NCBI GenBank assembly: GCA_910822075.1
Contig: CAJVGC010000592.1
Location: 5,276,756 to 5,340,755 of the forward strand
Origin: Senecio squalidus
Taxonomy: Eukaryota; Streptophyta; Magnoliopsida; Asterales; Asteraceae
Length of the DNA stretch: 64,000 nucleotides
Direction: 5' to 3'
Shown: one piece after another, positions 24,075 through 36,125 of the stretch
Position numbering within the stretch: position 1 is the first letter of the stretch
Layout: the number at the start of each line of letters is the position of its first letter
Notes under the pieces: generated by a model
Database searches by the model: none
Told to the model about the DNA's origin: nothing
What the model saw: only the letters and a program-made list of their open reading frames with translations
Position numbers and translations under genes: made by a program

Positions 24075-25612
24075 AAGTGGAAATTAGGGTTTCTAAGAAG
24101 AGGTTTTTGGATGTGAACGTTAGGTTTTTGAGCTTGGAAGATTTGGGCAAGGAGTTGATGAGCCGACAATGAGAAAAACCGCATTCGCGGAAGACGGCTT
24201 TTTTTGTTGTCGGTTCATCAACTCGTTGCCCAAATGTTCGAAACTGCCAACCATATCATTTGAATCCAAAAACCTGTTTTTAGAAGTCCTACTTTTCAGT
24301 TGTACCTTACGATTTATGTTTTTCAGTCCTTTGTTTTCGCTTTGTTTTATTTTTTTCGTTCTCCTTTTCTGTTTTGCTGACCAGGGGATTGTTGATATTT
24401 GTCGATGTGTCTTCCATGACCTCTGTCGTTGCTGATCGTGTTTCTTTGGATACCGTTATTCCCGAGTAATTTGCAAAAATATAAAAGAATATTGGTTAGA
24501 TCGTATTGAAAGCAGATTAGAAAGTAGACCTATCAAAAACAGATTGTTTGACTTACACCGTTTTAAACCATTTGAAATGCTAGGGGAAAACGGAAAATCC
24601 CAAGATGAAACTTACTCCTTACATATGAACGAATTTATTGCAGTGTAGTCGGAAAGAAGATAAGCATTCCCCGAAGCTGGAGAACGGAGAACCGAAGGTC
24701 GAACAGATAGATGAAATGACATTTCACCCAAATATTGGACCTGTTGTTCTTCGTCCTCAGGTTTCGGTGGCTGCTGATGTTCGTTCCAAAGAAACTCAAG
24801 CAAATTCGTTTATATATGAGCAATGAGTTTCACCTTGGGATTTTCCATTTTCCACCAGCAAATCAAATGGTTTTAGAAATGATATTGAAAAAGGATTATG
24901 TAAAAGACACTGACCTACTGTAACCGACTTACACTGTTTCAAACCATTTTAAATGTTAGGGGAAAATGGAAAATTCCAAAATTAAACTTAGTCCTTACAT
25001 ATAAACGAAGTTATTGGACTGTAGTTGGAAAGAAGATAGGCATTTGCCGAAGCTGGAGAACGTAGTACTGGAGATCGAACAGATATATGAAAAGATTTTT
25101 CACCCAAATGTTGGATCTGCTGTCCTTCGTCCTCAGGTTTCGGTGACTGCTGATGTTCGTTCCAACGAAAGTCCAGTAAATTTGTTAATATGTGAGGAGT
25201 GAGTTTTATTTTGGGAGTTTCCATTTCCCCCCACCAAATCTAATGGTTTTAAAAGCGAACAAACTCGCAAAAAAGAACACGATCATCTAAGAGCGAAATA
25301 TAAAAACGAAGAAGACGAAGCATGCCAAAAACTAAGCAGCTGTAAAAGACGAATTGTGAGTCAGGAGTGGGACGCTAGGCCTTCTAAAAAGAGGTTTTTG
25401 GATTTGAATGTTAGGGTTCTGAGTTTGGAAAATTTGGACTGAAATGGACAAGCCGGTAGAGGAAAAGAACGTTTCTGTTGAGCCGGCTGTTTGCAGAAAC
25501 GGTTTTTTTTTTCTACCGGCTTGTCCATTCCTTGTCCAAATTTTCCATACCCAGAACCCTAGCATCCAAATTCAGAAACCTCTTTTCAGAAGCCCTAAGA
25601 TCCCAGTCCTAA
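24075..25612. repeat. Array of four long imperfect hairpins inside the Helitron
   Basis: Four inverted repeats follow one another: A1 about 24075-24301 (centre about 24186), B1 24566-24876 (about 24722), B2 24940-25254 (about 25102), A2 25358-25612 (about 25478). Arms are roughly 80-150 bp and, by eye, 70-80 percent complementary. A1 and A2 share arm sequence (AGGTTTTTGGAT..TTGAG..TTGG); B1 and B2 share theirs (CCATTT..GGGGAAAA..GGAAAAT). In B1 and B2 both strands keep open frames giving related peptides, for example KLENGEPKVEQIDEMTFH on plus and KPEDEEQQVQYLGEMSFH on minus. No known protein was recognised. If transcribed, these could fold into long double-stranded stems. Confidence 0.75.
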
Positions 25613-26315
25613 ATCGCAATTAATCTTTTTCAGTTGCCTAATTTTGGTCTGCATTGTTTTCTCCGTTTTTATGTTATGTTTTCAAATGATCGTGTTATTT
25701 TTTAATAGTTTGTGTATCGTTTCGGTTTTCTTTTACTGTTTGTCTAGCTGATAATAGTTTCTGTTTGAGTGTAGGAAATGAACAACAGAATTTGAGTGAG
25801 GGTACCTGACCGAAGTAGCGATTATATATCCTTGACTGCAGTATTCGAACTTGAAAGTCCTGGAATCGAATATCCGTGCAGATGCTGTCAAAGTAAATTA
25901 TAGTTAATATTTGGAATGAATTGATTACACAAAATCTGTGTGTTTAAACGCATCCTAACCGAAGTAATTACTTTTACGTAAAGTTTTTTTACTAATGAAG
26001 CAGATAATTTTTTTCGCTGTATTCTTTAAAAACCGAGTAAATTCTCGTTTTATAAGCCAAAAATGATCAGCATATGGAAAATAAGCCGAATAAAGTAAGC
26101 TAACAGAGTCCGAATATAAGGTAAAGCAAAACCCCCCTAAGCAACTTCTAACTGTTTATTTAAAACAGGTTGTTTTACTCGCAACTAATCCGATAAGCAA
26201 TTTACATAAACTAATTGTTGTGTCAGAACGGCTAATTTTCTATAATACATACAATAAGCTAATGATCTAAGATACAACTTAAAAAAAACATATAATGTAA
26301 GGGTGAACAGCTTAC

Positions 26316-26496
26316 CCCACCCATCATCATCTTCGATTATTAGATCGTTTTGTAAGGAAGGGTCCGTGGACTTTAATTCCCCAACAATAGCCAAATAAAG
26401 CTTGATAGTTTGTGTTCCTCGTTTGGCTGATTTTTGGTGAGAGTCGGGGATGGAAATCTCTGAATCGGTTTTTCGTATAGCTGAATAGTGAGAAAC
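26316..26496 (-). pseudogene. Exon-like fragment of unknown gene in the Helitron
   Basis: A 181-base open segment on the minus strand is bounded by TTACAG before and GTAAGC after. It encodes VSHYSAIRKTDSEISIPDSH, then QKSAKRGTQTIKLYLAIVGE, then an acidic end IIEDDDGWG. Splice-type borders and amino-acid composition suggest a captured host exon, but no family was recognised. A possible upstream leader exon lies near 26560-26750. Confidence 0.4.
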
Positions 26497-27285
26497 CTGT
26501 AACAAAAAAGATTGGGGATTTAGTAAGTAAATATTTTGATGGAGAAAGAGATGAGGACGTAGATTTATTACCTTCCGGTGAACGAATATCGAAGGTAAGC
26601 TTCCGGGTCTTCTATTTTTTTGATTAATTATGAGATGCGCCTGCGATGTGTAGGTCGGTTAGGTCTGGATTTTTTCGCTCTAGGGTTGACAGTGGCGGTG
26701 ATGTTTTTGTGGCTAATGATTTTGTTTTAGGGTTTCCTTCTTTTGGTGTGTGTATTTATAGCCGGAACATGTAGGTTAATAGAGAATGTCTTTGGGTTGT
26801 ATCTTTGGGCTGGGCTGTGTAATATGTTTGTGGTTTTCTTTCTTTTTCTTTTGAAGACTAATTTTTAACATGCTTCGATTTTTGTATGCTTGGTTATCGG
26901 CATAGATGGATGTGAATTTTATGTTGGAAATCGTTTCTATTGTAAAGGGTAGGGTAGAACTACTACTAACGTATGTTTTTTTGTTTAGGAAATTACATCA
27001 TTTGTTTTCAATTAAACCAAATTGTTGACTTTTGTTTATTTGGTTATTGGCGTAGATGGATGTGAGTTTATGAAAAATTAGCGTTCGTTTATTTGGGCCT
27101 AATTTTCTTAACATCATATCCTTCACGCTGGCATCAGAAGTTCGTCTTTGCTTAACACGTGTCTATGCGTGCGCCTATCGTAGTCTTCATTAGTCAAAGT
27201 TTTTAATCTTTTGAAACTGAATTTGATGCGAAAAAAGCGATGCTAGTTTTTGTCATTAACCAAAAGAGAAGTTTGCGTTTTGTAG

Positions 27286-27529
27286 ATTCTTTGCGCTGGA
27301 TAACGACTCAAAGAACACAGATACTTCCGACACTGTTCACGCTCCAACACGTTTAGAGGAGCATTCCATCAACATCTTTGAACCGGCAAATAGCCGCAAC
27401 CAAACAACAACAAAAGGCATCAAACCTCCGACCATAAACAAATGCAAAACGACGACACCAGCATCTACATACACCTTACAAAAGAACTTTGATATCTCCA
27501 TTCTAACAAAAGATCATCACATTTTATAG
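27286..27529 (+). pseudogene. Exon-like plus-strand open segment in the Helitron
   Basis: After a TTTTGTAG acceptor-like site an 81-codon frame is open to TAG at 27527. It begins FFALDNDSKNTDTSDTV and is rich in Thr, Ser, Asn and Lys, with no domain recognised. It runs against the Helitron genes, so it may be a captured terminal exon; chance is not excluded. Confidence 0.25.
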
Positions 27530-27942
27530 ACGAACTCAAAATCATAAATCCGGGAAACCGTGAACATATTTATAGTAAAGTAATTTATACGAATAAATAT
27601 TGTAAATCCGGTTTTAGTAGATTTTTTTTTTGGTTTTGTTACTTTAGTATTAATGTAAAGTTTGATAAATATATATACGGAATAAATATTGTATAACGGA
27701 AATTTTGTGATAGATTCGATTACTAATTTCATGGTCAATTGATATGGATCGATGTTACTCAAGCACAATGTGTTTCGTTGATGGATCAAAATTTATCACA
27801 TATCCGATTTTTTAACGATTGTTATGTTGCATGTGCATAGCTACATAAACCCTTAGTAGTACAGTTTTGTTACAAAACACGTTATATTGCATTTACCGTG
27901 ATTTTTTGTTTGGTGCGTGGGCAGGCGTAACGTGCGTCTTCA

Positions 27943-30344
27943 TTAGTCTGGGTAGCGCTCTCTTTTTGCCGGTTTTATCGCGTCTACCTTTTCTTTCTGT
28001 TTTGTTGTAGTAGGCTTTTTTGATTTTTGTTGTTCAGCTGCATCTATTATCGTAATAGTTTGTTTTAGTACATTTATGTAAGATAATTGTTACTGTAATG
28101 TCAACATGTACCTGTAGTTCTTGTTTCTTTGCCTTTCGGCTGTGTGTTTGTGTCCGAGGTTGCTTCTTTTGATATTTGTTGTCCCGCTGCATTTGTAGGT
28201 AGGAAGATTGTTTTCAGGACATTTGTAAAAAGTTATGGTGCTTTTAATGTTGTTACCTGTTTGCTCGAATGAGAGTTGGCGGGCAATTGCGGGCTCTGTA
28301 TTTCCTTCTGTTGTTGGTACTTCGAATTTAGTTTCTGTTGGTTTCTCCACACGTTTGCTGCTATCTATATTTTTGGTATTATTAATGTTTGTATTTCTAT
28401 GCGTATAACAGTTTTTTTTTTTTGGATCAACTTACCCGGTGTGTCGAAAGACAATTGCCTTGCGGTTGATGGTGTTCTTCTTTCTTTTGTTTCTACTGTC
28501 TCTGGGGGTGAGAATTTTATGTTGGTTTCTGGGGTTGTAGGTGTGTACGGTGGTGGGGTTACGTCGATCAAATCTGTTGTTGTCGAAGGTGTGTTGGGTT
28601 CTTTTGGGTTGTCGGAAGTAGACTGTGGTGTTGGCGCCTCGTTTGGTATTATTTCTTTGTTGATGATGATGAAGTTTATGTTTTTAGGATTTGATTTTTT
28701 GGTCATTTCTATCAGGTATCTATGCGTGTTCAACCCTTCTCTCATAAAGGCAGGTGGTAGTTTTTTACGCTCCTCATAACCGTCCTCTGTAATTATTTGT
28801 TTGCAGGTTCGACCTATTATTTTTTGCATACATGAATCCGTTGTCATAGCTTCTAGGTTGCTTGTTCCGTCAGATAGAGTGACTCGTACGTTGTAGCTGC
28901 AACATTTACAGAAATGTTAGTTTTGTTTAAACTTTTCTTTTTTTGTTATATTGTTGATAGTCTTACAAGAAGTTGGGATTGGGCGTTGGTCCATGATTTG
29001 GACAGAACCATGATTCTTTTTGTTTGGATATATGAGTCCTGCAATCTGGACATGATGCAATATACCAACAACTTTCGATATCTGTGTTTGTGATCCTTGC
29101 ATTGGTAGCCACAACTTTTCTCTGTTGTAATGTAATTTTGCAGCAATATAAAATAAACGATAATTGTATTTTACTTTTTCTAGTGTTTAAGAGAAGCTTC
29201 TATGCGTTAATATTAAAATGCTTACTAATAGGGCTTCGTAAGGCTTTGACTGCAATTCTTCCAAAGTCATGGTTGCGGATAAGTTTGTACATGTATTTCT
29301 TGTAGCTGGTGCCGACAGTTGTTGTTGTTGTTTTGACTGTGATTGCAGTGGCGGGTCGATGATAATATGGGTGGCATCTGTGGATTATATTTTGAGGACG
29401 TCTGAAAGTATTTACACGTCAGTCTATTGCAATGATGGTCTGTCAATTTTTTTTTATAGAAGTCGATCACTTTACCTGTGTACATCGCAGGTTTTACGTT
29501 TGTTATCGCTATGGTGGAATCTGGTGTGGCTGTGGATAGAGCCTCAGTATCGACCTTTTCTGAATTTTCCATGCACTCCTTCCATATCGTTGCGATTATT
29601 TCTTGGCCACTGAAATACCGAAACGGTAGGGTCATGGATTAATAGTATTACTGTTGCTCTTTAGACGTGGCAATGTAAAAGTATTAACGGTATTTTATAC
29701 TTACATAGTGTCTGTTAGAGTTAGGAGCAGAAATGGGTCTCCGTCTTTTTTGTAGAGGAGCGTCTGCCTGCTACGTTTTCCTAAGAAATATGCGTTTGTC
29801 AAATTTTTTTTTAGAAATGTTTAGGTCATGTGTCTTGGAAATGTAACATAAAGATATCATTGTTTGTGAAATACTTGGGTAATATGTAGGAGTCTTCAGA
29901 AATGAGTGTAGTTCGTCTATGGACACAAAAGTAAAGGATGTCTGAGGTATTTGTTTTTTGTCCTCAATCGCCGTGATGTTTGAAGCTTCGCCAGCGTTTA
30001 AGTGTATCGGATTTTTGATCATCCTTTGGTATTTCTGGGTCTCGCTGCAAGAATAGTGTTCAATGATGTAGCATTTCTGTGCCTGTAGGATGGACTGAAG
30101 GAATTTTTGGCCCTGTTGTTCTCCGACAATTGTAATCGTATCCCCCTATTATTAAAGATGAGTTAGCGTGTATGATTTATATAAAAATGGGAAATATGTA
30201 ACTGTTATATAGAGCACTAACATGTTCGTCTACGGATAAAAACCATGTTTCTTTATTCCGAAAGTGGGGTGTCCATTTTCTCAGAACTCTGATTTCCAAC
30301 GGCAATCCTGCACATCCATACTCTAGCTCGGCAATATAAACCAT
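27943..30344 (-). pseudogene. Helitron RPA70-like single-strand DNA-binding protein, nine exons, one frameshift
   Basis: Exons (minus strand) are 30344-30222, 30145-29705, 29609-29476, 29377-29226, 29121-28967, 28896-28436, 28364-28257, 28186-28112 and 28037-27943, all with GT..AG borders. The product would be about 580 residues. Exons 1-2 give an N-terminal OB fold (MVYIAELEYG.., then DEHGDTITIVG). Exon 4 carries DATHIIIDPPLQ. Exon 5 has the zinc ribbon SCPDCRTHISKQKESWFCPN. Exon 6 has a C-terminal OB strand YNVRVTLSDGTSNLEA. Exon 2 holds one extra A in a run of nine near 29810, which shifts the frame. Exons 6 and 7 both end in ARQLSF(D/E), and exons 8 and 9 both open with AGQQ/AEQQ.., so the tail arose by exon duplication. 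The gene stops 168 bp short of the Rep/helicase gene. RPA-like genes are regular partners of Rep/helicase in plant Helitrons. Confidence 0.85.
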
Positions 30345-30511
30345 GTTTTGCTGCAATTATTAGACAATCAGCATTTGTTTATAATTATCAAATATAAAGT
30401 ACCTGATAATCTACAAAAACACTTTTAAGTACAAAATACGACTCGGTGTAAAACCTATGTTTTTTCGAATATCTGTTAGTATGTGTCTGTACATCCAGAA
30501 AGATGATTCTG

Positions 30512-33500
30512 TTATACACTTCGTATGCTGTCGATGTGTGAAATGAATTCCCTATAAACTATGTTTTTTGTATGATTCGAACATTCTCCATTCTCGCCAT
30601 GGATAAGAATTTTAAGTGATTCCGGAGCGGTGGCCCGTGAAAGAGCGACATACAACTGACCATGACCAAATACTGGAGTGGGTAGAAAAACACCTATTCG
30701 TTGTAACGATTGACCCTGGCTTTTATTGATAGTCATGGCGTAAGAGATTTTGCACGGGAATTGTTTTCTGTTAAAGGCAAAAGGAAGTTCGGGATCATGA
30801 TGTACGAACTTAATTCTGGGTAAATAGGTTTTTTATCCGATACAGGTTCCGGTCATGATAACTGCTTCAATAATTGCTGGCAGGAGACGAGTGACGAGCA
30901 GCCTTGTACCATTACAGAGACCGTTTTTTTGATTTATATTACGAAAAAGTACGATAGGAACATTCTTCTTTAGGTCCAGTCTGTGTAACGGAAGGCCTGG
31001 GAAATGTAACTGGTTCAGATACTCCTCTGGATAAAGTAAGTCTAAATCCGACATTCTGTGAGTGTGTGGCGTGATCGAGTCGGCGCTATAATAGGAAGTC
31101 ACTGTACCAGGACTGTTATTTAGGACTGTCGAATTTATTTCATCGGTTGTACAATTTTTGGGGCATACGATTGCTCTACTACAAAGGATCTCCGGGGTTG
31201 GATTAGATAAAACAGCAGATCCGTACACAAAATCGATTAGCTGGTTCAATCCAGATTCGTTGTCTGTTATTAGGAAATTATCTGGAATTTCAATATCTGA
31301 CGAAAACCCGAGATTTGCTGCATCTGGAATACCAAGATTTCCATTTCCGACATCCAACAGCCATTTTGCAAACTGAAGCGAACGATCATGTGAAACCTGA
31401 CTTGGATCTGTGGATGTGACACGCATGTTATGGGACAACTTATATAACAAAAAATGCTGTCAGAGGTGCGAATTTGGAAGAGTTGACATCATTATATCTC
31501 GGTGTCCCTTTTTACGTTTTATTGGCAACGTTTGTCTAAAGTCTCCCCCTAGCAAAACAGATATTCCACCAAATGGTTCATTTTTCTTTTCCAGTATGTC
31601 TCTTAATGTACGATCGACACACTCAAAACACATTCGATCCATCATAGTAGCCTCATCCCATACAATCATTTCTGTTTGTTCCAATAACTGACAAAGCTGT
31701 GTTTTTTCTTTATATTACAAACGGATGTGTTAAGTAGATTTATAGGAATGTTAAAGCGTGAGTGTGCGGTTCTGCCGTTAGGTAAGAGGAGTGATGCAAT
31801 ACCGGATGAAGCCACAGCCAAGACAACTCTCCCGGTAGATCTAAAATAAGCAAGTATTGTAGACCACAAAAAGGTTTTCCCAGTACCGCCATGACCGTAT
31901 ACGAATAACAGGGACTGTTTTCTTGATAGATCGTTGTTGCGCACCTTATCAAAAATCCTTAATTGATCTGAATTCAGTGCCGAATACATCTGTAGATATT
32001 GTGCACCAAGTAAGGGTTGGTTATATAATGTTTCTTCCAACAGCAGGCGATTGGTTAACGGAAGCAGCAAACCGGATGACGGAACAGGCAAATTGAACGA
32101 ACTGAGAGATTTTGGCGGTGTTGCTGCATTTAATAACTTTTCGAGCTCGGACAGAATATGTTGTTGCAGCATGTCCTCAAATATAGTGAAATCTGAGGTA
32201 TGGGCAGAATTTGATAACAGCCGGCTGATGTCGTCCCCCATTTTAGACCACGCATTACTCCAAAGGAGTTTAGGATCGCCGACATCACAGTATAGAAGCA
32301 GGTTGCAAAATAGTGTGCGTAGTTCAGGAGAAGATGCCCAAACTGCAGCTTCATTGAAGGTAGTAAGCCACTCCCTATCGTCACCTATCAGCCCAAGAGC
32401 CTCACATGCCAAGCGGTAAGACGGATACAAAACTCCCGCAACAGTACGAATATCATTGAAGCAACGGCATCCCCTTTGGTGGCATAAAAGCATTCTCAAG
32501 TAAAATACCTCACCTGCAGTAGGATGTATGTACACCATTCGCCCAACCGGAGAAATCGTGTTTTTAGTTCTAAAAATCCAATCTTTTTTGCCTAGATTCC
32601 ATGTAAACAGTGACGGAAATTCTACATAGGTCAAATGACGGCCATCTGAATCCCATCTATTTGTAATCAGCCATCGCGAGAGTGTGGAGTTGCCAAAATT
32701 AGCATTCGTTATTAAATGTTGTAGATCACATCCATCACTAAATGTAACCGGTTGCATATGTTCTAAATGCACCTGCAACACCTGAACAGCAGGGTGTCGT
32801 TCATGAATCGGAAAATTAAATAGACGCCAGGCAGCCTCGTGCGGACATATAAATCTTCCATCAATAAACTGGTCTATTTCATCAACCGTTTCTGGCACAG
32901 TTGTTGAGGAAATAGCATTCAGGGAACGTTTATTTGTAGATACACACGATGATACAGAGATGTCATGTTTTTGCAAAGAGAAGGCTACACGTTCAACACC
33001 TTTTGATATGTATTTAAATAAATACTTTATCATCATATTCCAGCCGCAATACTCCACGTTAATATGCGCGTTAAAACGGCTACACAGAACTTTATTGTAA
33101 GGAACTATGAATCCGTTGTGGGCAACAGCTCCACTGTGCATTGTATGTGCAGCAAGATCATTCCTCTTGTAATGTACGTAACCGTCTTTATCAAAGCTGG
33201 TTACTGTGCTGAACGGTTTTGGGAATCTTTTTTTGCACTCTCCTTCCCGCATGCAAGGGGCAGAAGGGTTAGAAATTCCGCAAGGGCCATGAATCATGCA
33301 AGTGGTTATTGTGGAATAAAGGTCTGGTTCTGTAACAGGATTAGGTAGTTCTGCTGTAATATATTTATCTACGTCCGAGGCATCTCTGATTTTCGAAACA
33401 TCACTGACCCATAAAAGTGTGTGGCAGTGCGGAAGACCTCTTTTCTGAAATTCAATCGTATACAGATCTGCGAACGCAATATGTATATAATATGAAAAAA

Positions 33501-35018
33501 AAATGACAGACATAGAAAAACCGTAGTAAAAACTAACTGATCACAGTAAGGATACATACACGCAGTCACAGCGCCAAACGGCTTTTCTTCTTTAAGGAAA
33601 TTGACAAAATGGGCAACTTTCATGCTGAATATCCTACACACGATGTCCGGTCTATTGTGAGCTTGACCCACGTTATTGTCGTCCATAAATCTGATGATCT
33701 CAGGCCATCTGGCGTTACATGTAAATGTGATGAAATACTGAGGGTTACCATACACACGGCATAGAGCCAACGCATCCTGATAATGTTTATACATATATCG
33801 CGGTCCACCAACGAAAGAGGCAGGTAAAAAGATCCGTTTCCCAATCTGTTTGCCGACAGAATCTCCTTTGGACAGGGCGTCGTAAACACCAGAAACGTAT
33901 TCAGACCTTAAACTGTTTTGGTGGTTTCGAAAATAATCCAGCCTGCTATCTTCTAAACATAAGTATGCGTCTAACAAAAACTGCTGAAATAATCTGCCCG
34001 CACGAAGTAGAAGGGAAAACACATTATAGCGACTGTGTAGCAAGTAACTGTAATACATGTTAACCGTTAAAGATTTCGGATTACCGCCCGAAGCTGATCT
34101 CAATTTCAACTGCGGAGACCAACCTACCTCACCGTAAGGAAACAATAATGGATATTGAAGCGGCATATAAGATTGGTGTAGTTTGCTAATACGATAAGGT
34201 CGATTGTCAGTAGAACGAACTATTATGTCATATGCAGTTGCATTTGCATCGTCAGCGACTACAATTGCCCCTAGCGTTCCCTGCTGCGGTAAACCATAGC
34301 GGTGATCAGGAACATTGTTATACAATCTGACTGCAAATTCGGGTAGGTTTTCGAAATTCGCAACCTCAACAGCTCTCTTAAAGGTACGCACATATTCATT
34401 ACACGATGCCAAGACACGACCCAGAACGGCGACAACATCAGGTTTTAACTTATCATCACTATTAGCTGACCTAAAAACTCGCAGTCTGTTTTCGACCTCG
34501 TTTAGGGTATCGTATACATATAACTGTAGAAAACGGGGAGCATTGGGAGGTTGAGGACATAACGAACCAATGTAATGTGACACCTGACCTGAGACCTTGA
34601 AAGTGTACGGACCGTGGCTATCGTTAACGGATGTGTCGACTTTAGCACCAAATGATGTCATTGAGAATAGAGAGTTATACGCCCTAATATTAGACATAAA
34701 ATGTACATCCTGATACAAATTAAGAAGTTCAGAGGGTGGCATAACAGATGCGGGCAAGACAACAGCACCACCCTTGCAGCATTGATTATATGACAGATTA
34801 CCACGACGAGATAAAGACACAACCCGTTCATCATACCAGAAAAGCGCAAAACAGTAACGGCAGAAGTGAGTTGCATCACCGCAATCAAAATATATAGGTA
34901 AATGATTCTCTGGCAACAACGGCTCAGAAAGAACATTGCGTCTACGCGCAGACCGGCGAGGAACAGGAACAGGAACGGTAGGCCAAACGACCCCCTCAGC
35001 CAAAGAAGAACCCCACAT
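30512..35018 (-). pseudogene. Helitron Rep/helicase (RepHel), two exons, broken by one frameshift and two stops
   Basis: Exon 1 runs 35018-33560 and exon 2 from 33467, with a 92-base GT..AG intron. Exon 1 gives a Cys-rich N-terminal zinc-finger-like region (FDCGDATHFCRYC) and QYFITFTCNARWPEI. The HUH motif is PHCHTLLWV (His-Cys-His) and the tyrosine motif IKYLFKYISKG retains both Tyr. The helicase part has Walker A GHGGTGKTFLWS, Walker B IVWDEATM, GGDFRQTLPI and the last motif LYVALSRAT. Breaks: a frameshift in an A run near 31707, TGA near 31455 where the family has Trp, and TAA near 30834; downstream frames remain clean. The protein nicks and rejoins single strands and unwinds DNA in rolling-circle transposition; this copy cannot make it whole. 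Confidence 0.93.
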
Positions 35019-35259
35019 TCTTCACAACCAAATAAACAGAAATACAGAACAGGAAGAACATAAAACCACACTTCCACAACATTGTAGCTGACCGAAAACC
35101 ATAACTAAAACTGTGCAACGCAAAAACCAGTTCTCCTCTCAAAAATGCCAGAACAGATATTCAGATTTCGCAAGGTGAAGAACAAACAACGACAGCACGA
35201 AGCGTATGAGACACGGACAAGCCCCTCCCAGTCTAACCGTAAAAACACATGACCGCTAA

Positions 35260-36050
35260 TTTTTTTCTCCCTCAATCACAATAATACACATAGCAAACAC
35301 AAAGAGGAATAAAATGCAAGTTGCGGGACATGAAATAAGAAGATGCAGCAAAGCTGCATTTGCGAATGCCGGCAGTAACAATAAATAATACATCTACGTA
35401 CCGTAAATACATATAAATCATTAAAAAACAGTATAATGGTAAACACCTCAAATGTGATGATCCTCTTTCACATTATAAATGTCACCGTAAACCTTATTTA
35501 CAATATAAATGCTCAAGTAAAAAACCTTCACATATAAGACATATCGCCAACCCTAAAGACAACAGTAGCAAGCGAAAAAAAAATTCATTCCTAAATCACA
35601 ACAATAGGCACAATAACTAACAATAAGGCAGAAACACAACAAAAGTGGAATCACATACTCATATCAGCAACGACAATTCTACAAAATGAAAATTCTACAA
35701 TACTAAAACAAAAAACAAAAAAACCAGAGGAATTACATACCTGTAAAAGCAAACAACCAGCAACGAAGCAAAACAGAGAAACACACTTGGCAGGAAAAAA
35801 GACTGGAAAGAAAAGCAGACCAATAACGCAAATTCAACAATTTTGATCCTCCCTAAAGACAACAGTAAAACGAAAATTAAAAAAACCAGAGCAATTACAG
35901 ACCTGTAGAAGCAAATGACAGAAAATGAGAAAAACCAAAAGCGAGGCAGGCAAAGTAAATTAAGACAAACACACGTGGCACATACGTGGCAGGAGAAAAC
36001 ACTGGAAACGAAAGCAGGCCGTAAGTCATAGCGGACTGGATTTGCCACAA
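35260..36050 (-). repeat. Degenerate direct repeats in the Helitron leader
   Basis: Upstream of the Rep/helicase start, blocks containing CCCTAAAGACAACAGTA occur near 35552 and 35852. Blocks of AAAAACCAGAG.AATTACA.ACCTGTA.AAGCAAA occur near 35722 and 35886. The repeats carry no coding sequence and may include promoter or leader introns. The frames at 35695-36125 lie within them. Confidence 0.5.
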
Positions 36051-36125
36051 GCCCAAAAAAAACGGGTTAAAGCCCATTTTGGACACAGTTTTTAAAAAAA
36101 TGTTAATCTTAAGAGTAATACACAT

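Larger units (their letters stand above)
23586..36120 (-). mobile_element. Large Helitron with RPA-like and Rep/helicase genes (5' end not fixed)
   Basis: The 3' terminus is exact: on the minus strand CTCGTGC-GAA-GCACGAG (7-bp stem) is followed by CAATCCT and CTAG, then host T. Proceeding upstream on that strand come the RPA-like gene (27943-30344) and the Rep/helicase gene (30512-35018), the usual gene content of plant Helitrons. Leader-like direct repeats reach about 36040. A TC start could not be fixed; sequence typical of the mini-Helitron 5' end is not present, and the limit given is approximate. The element holds extra hairpins and exon-like fragments between its 3' end and the RPA gene. 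It was probably once autonomous; it is now damaged in both genes. Confidence 0.9.

Noticed and set aside
28276..28779. Plus-strand open frame of 167 codons
   Set aside because: It lies opposite exon 6 of the RPA-like gene and is a shadow of it; hydrophobic composition is a result of reading the complement of Thr/Pro/Lys codons.
33064..33348. Plus-strand frame of 94 codons in the Helitron
   Set aside because: It is a shadow of the Rep/helicase exon 2, whose motifs are clear.
35695..36125. Hydrophobic minus-strand frames upstream of Rep/helicase
   Set aside because: Low-complexity Phe/Leu/Ser frames over direct repeats in AT-rich leader; no conserved motif.
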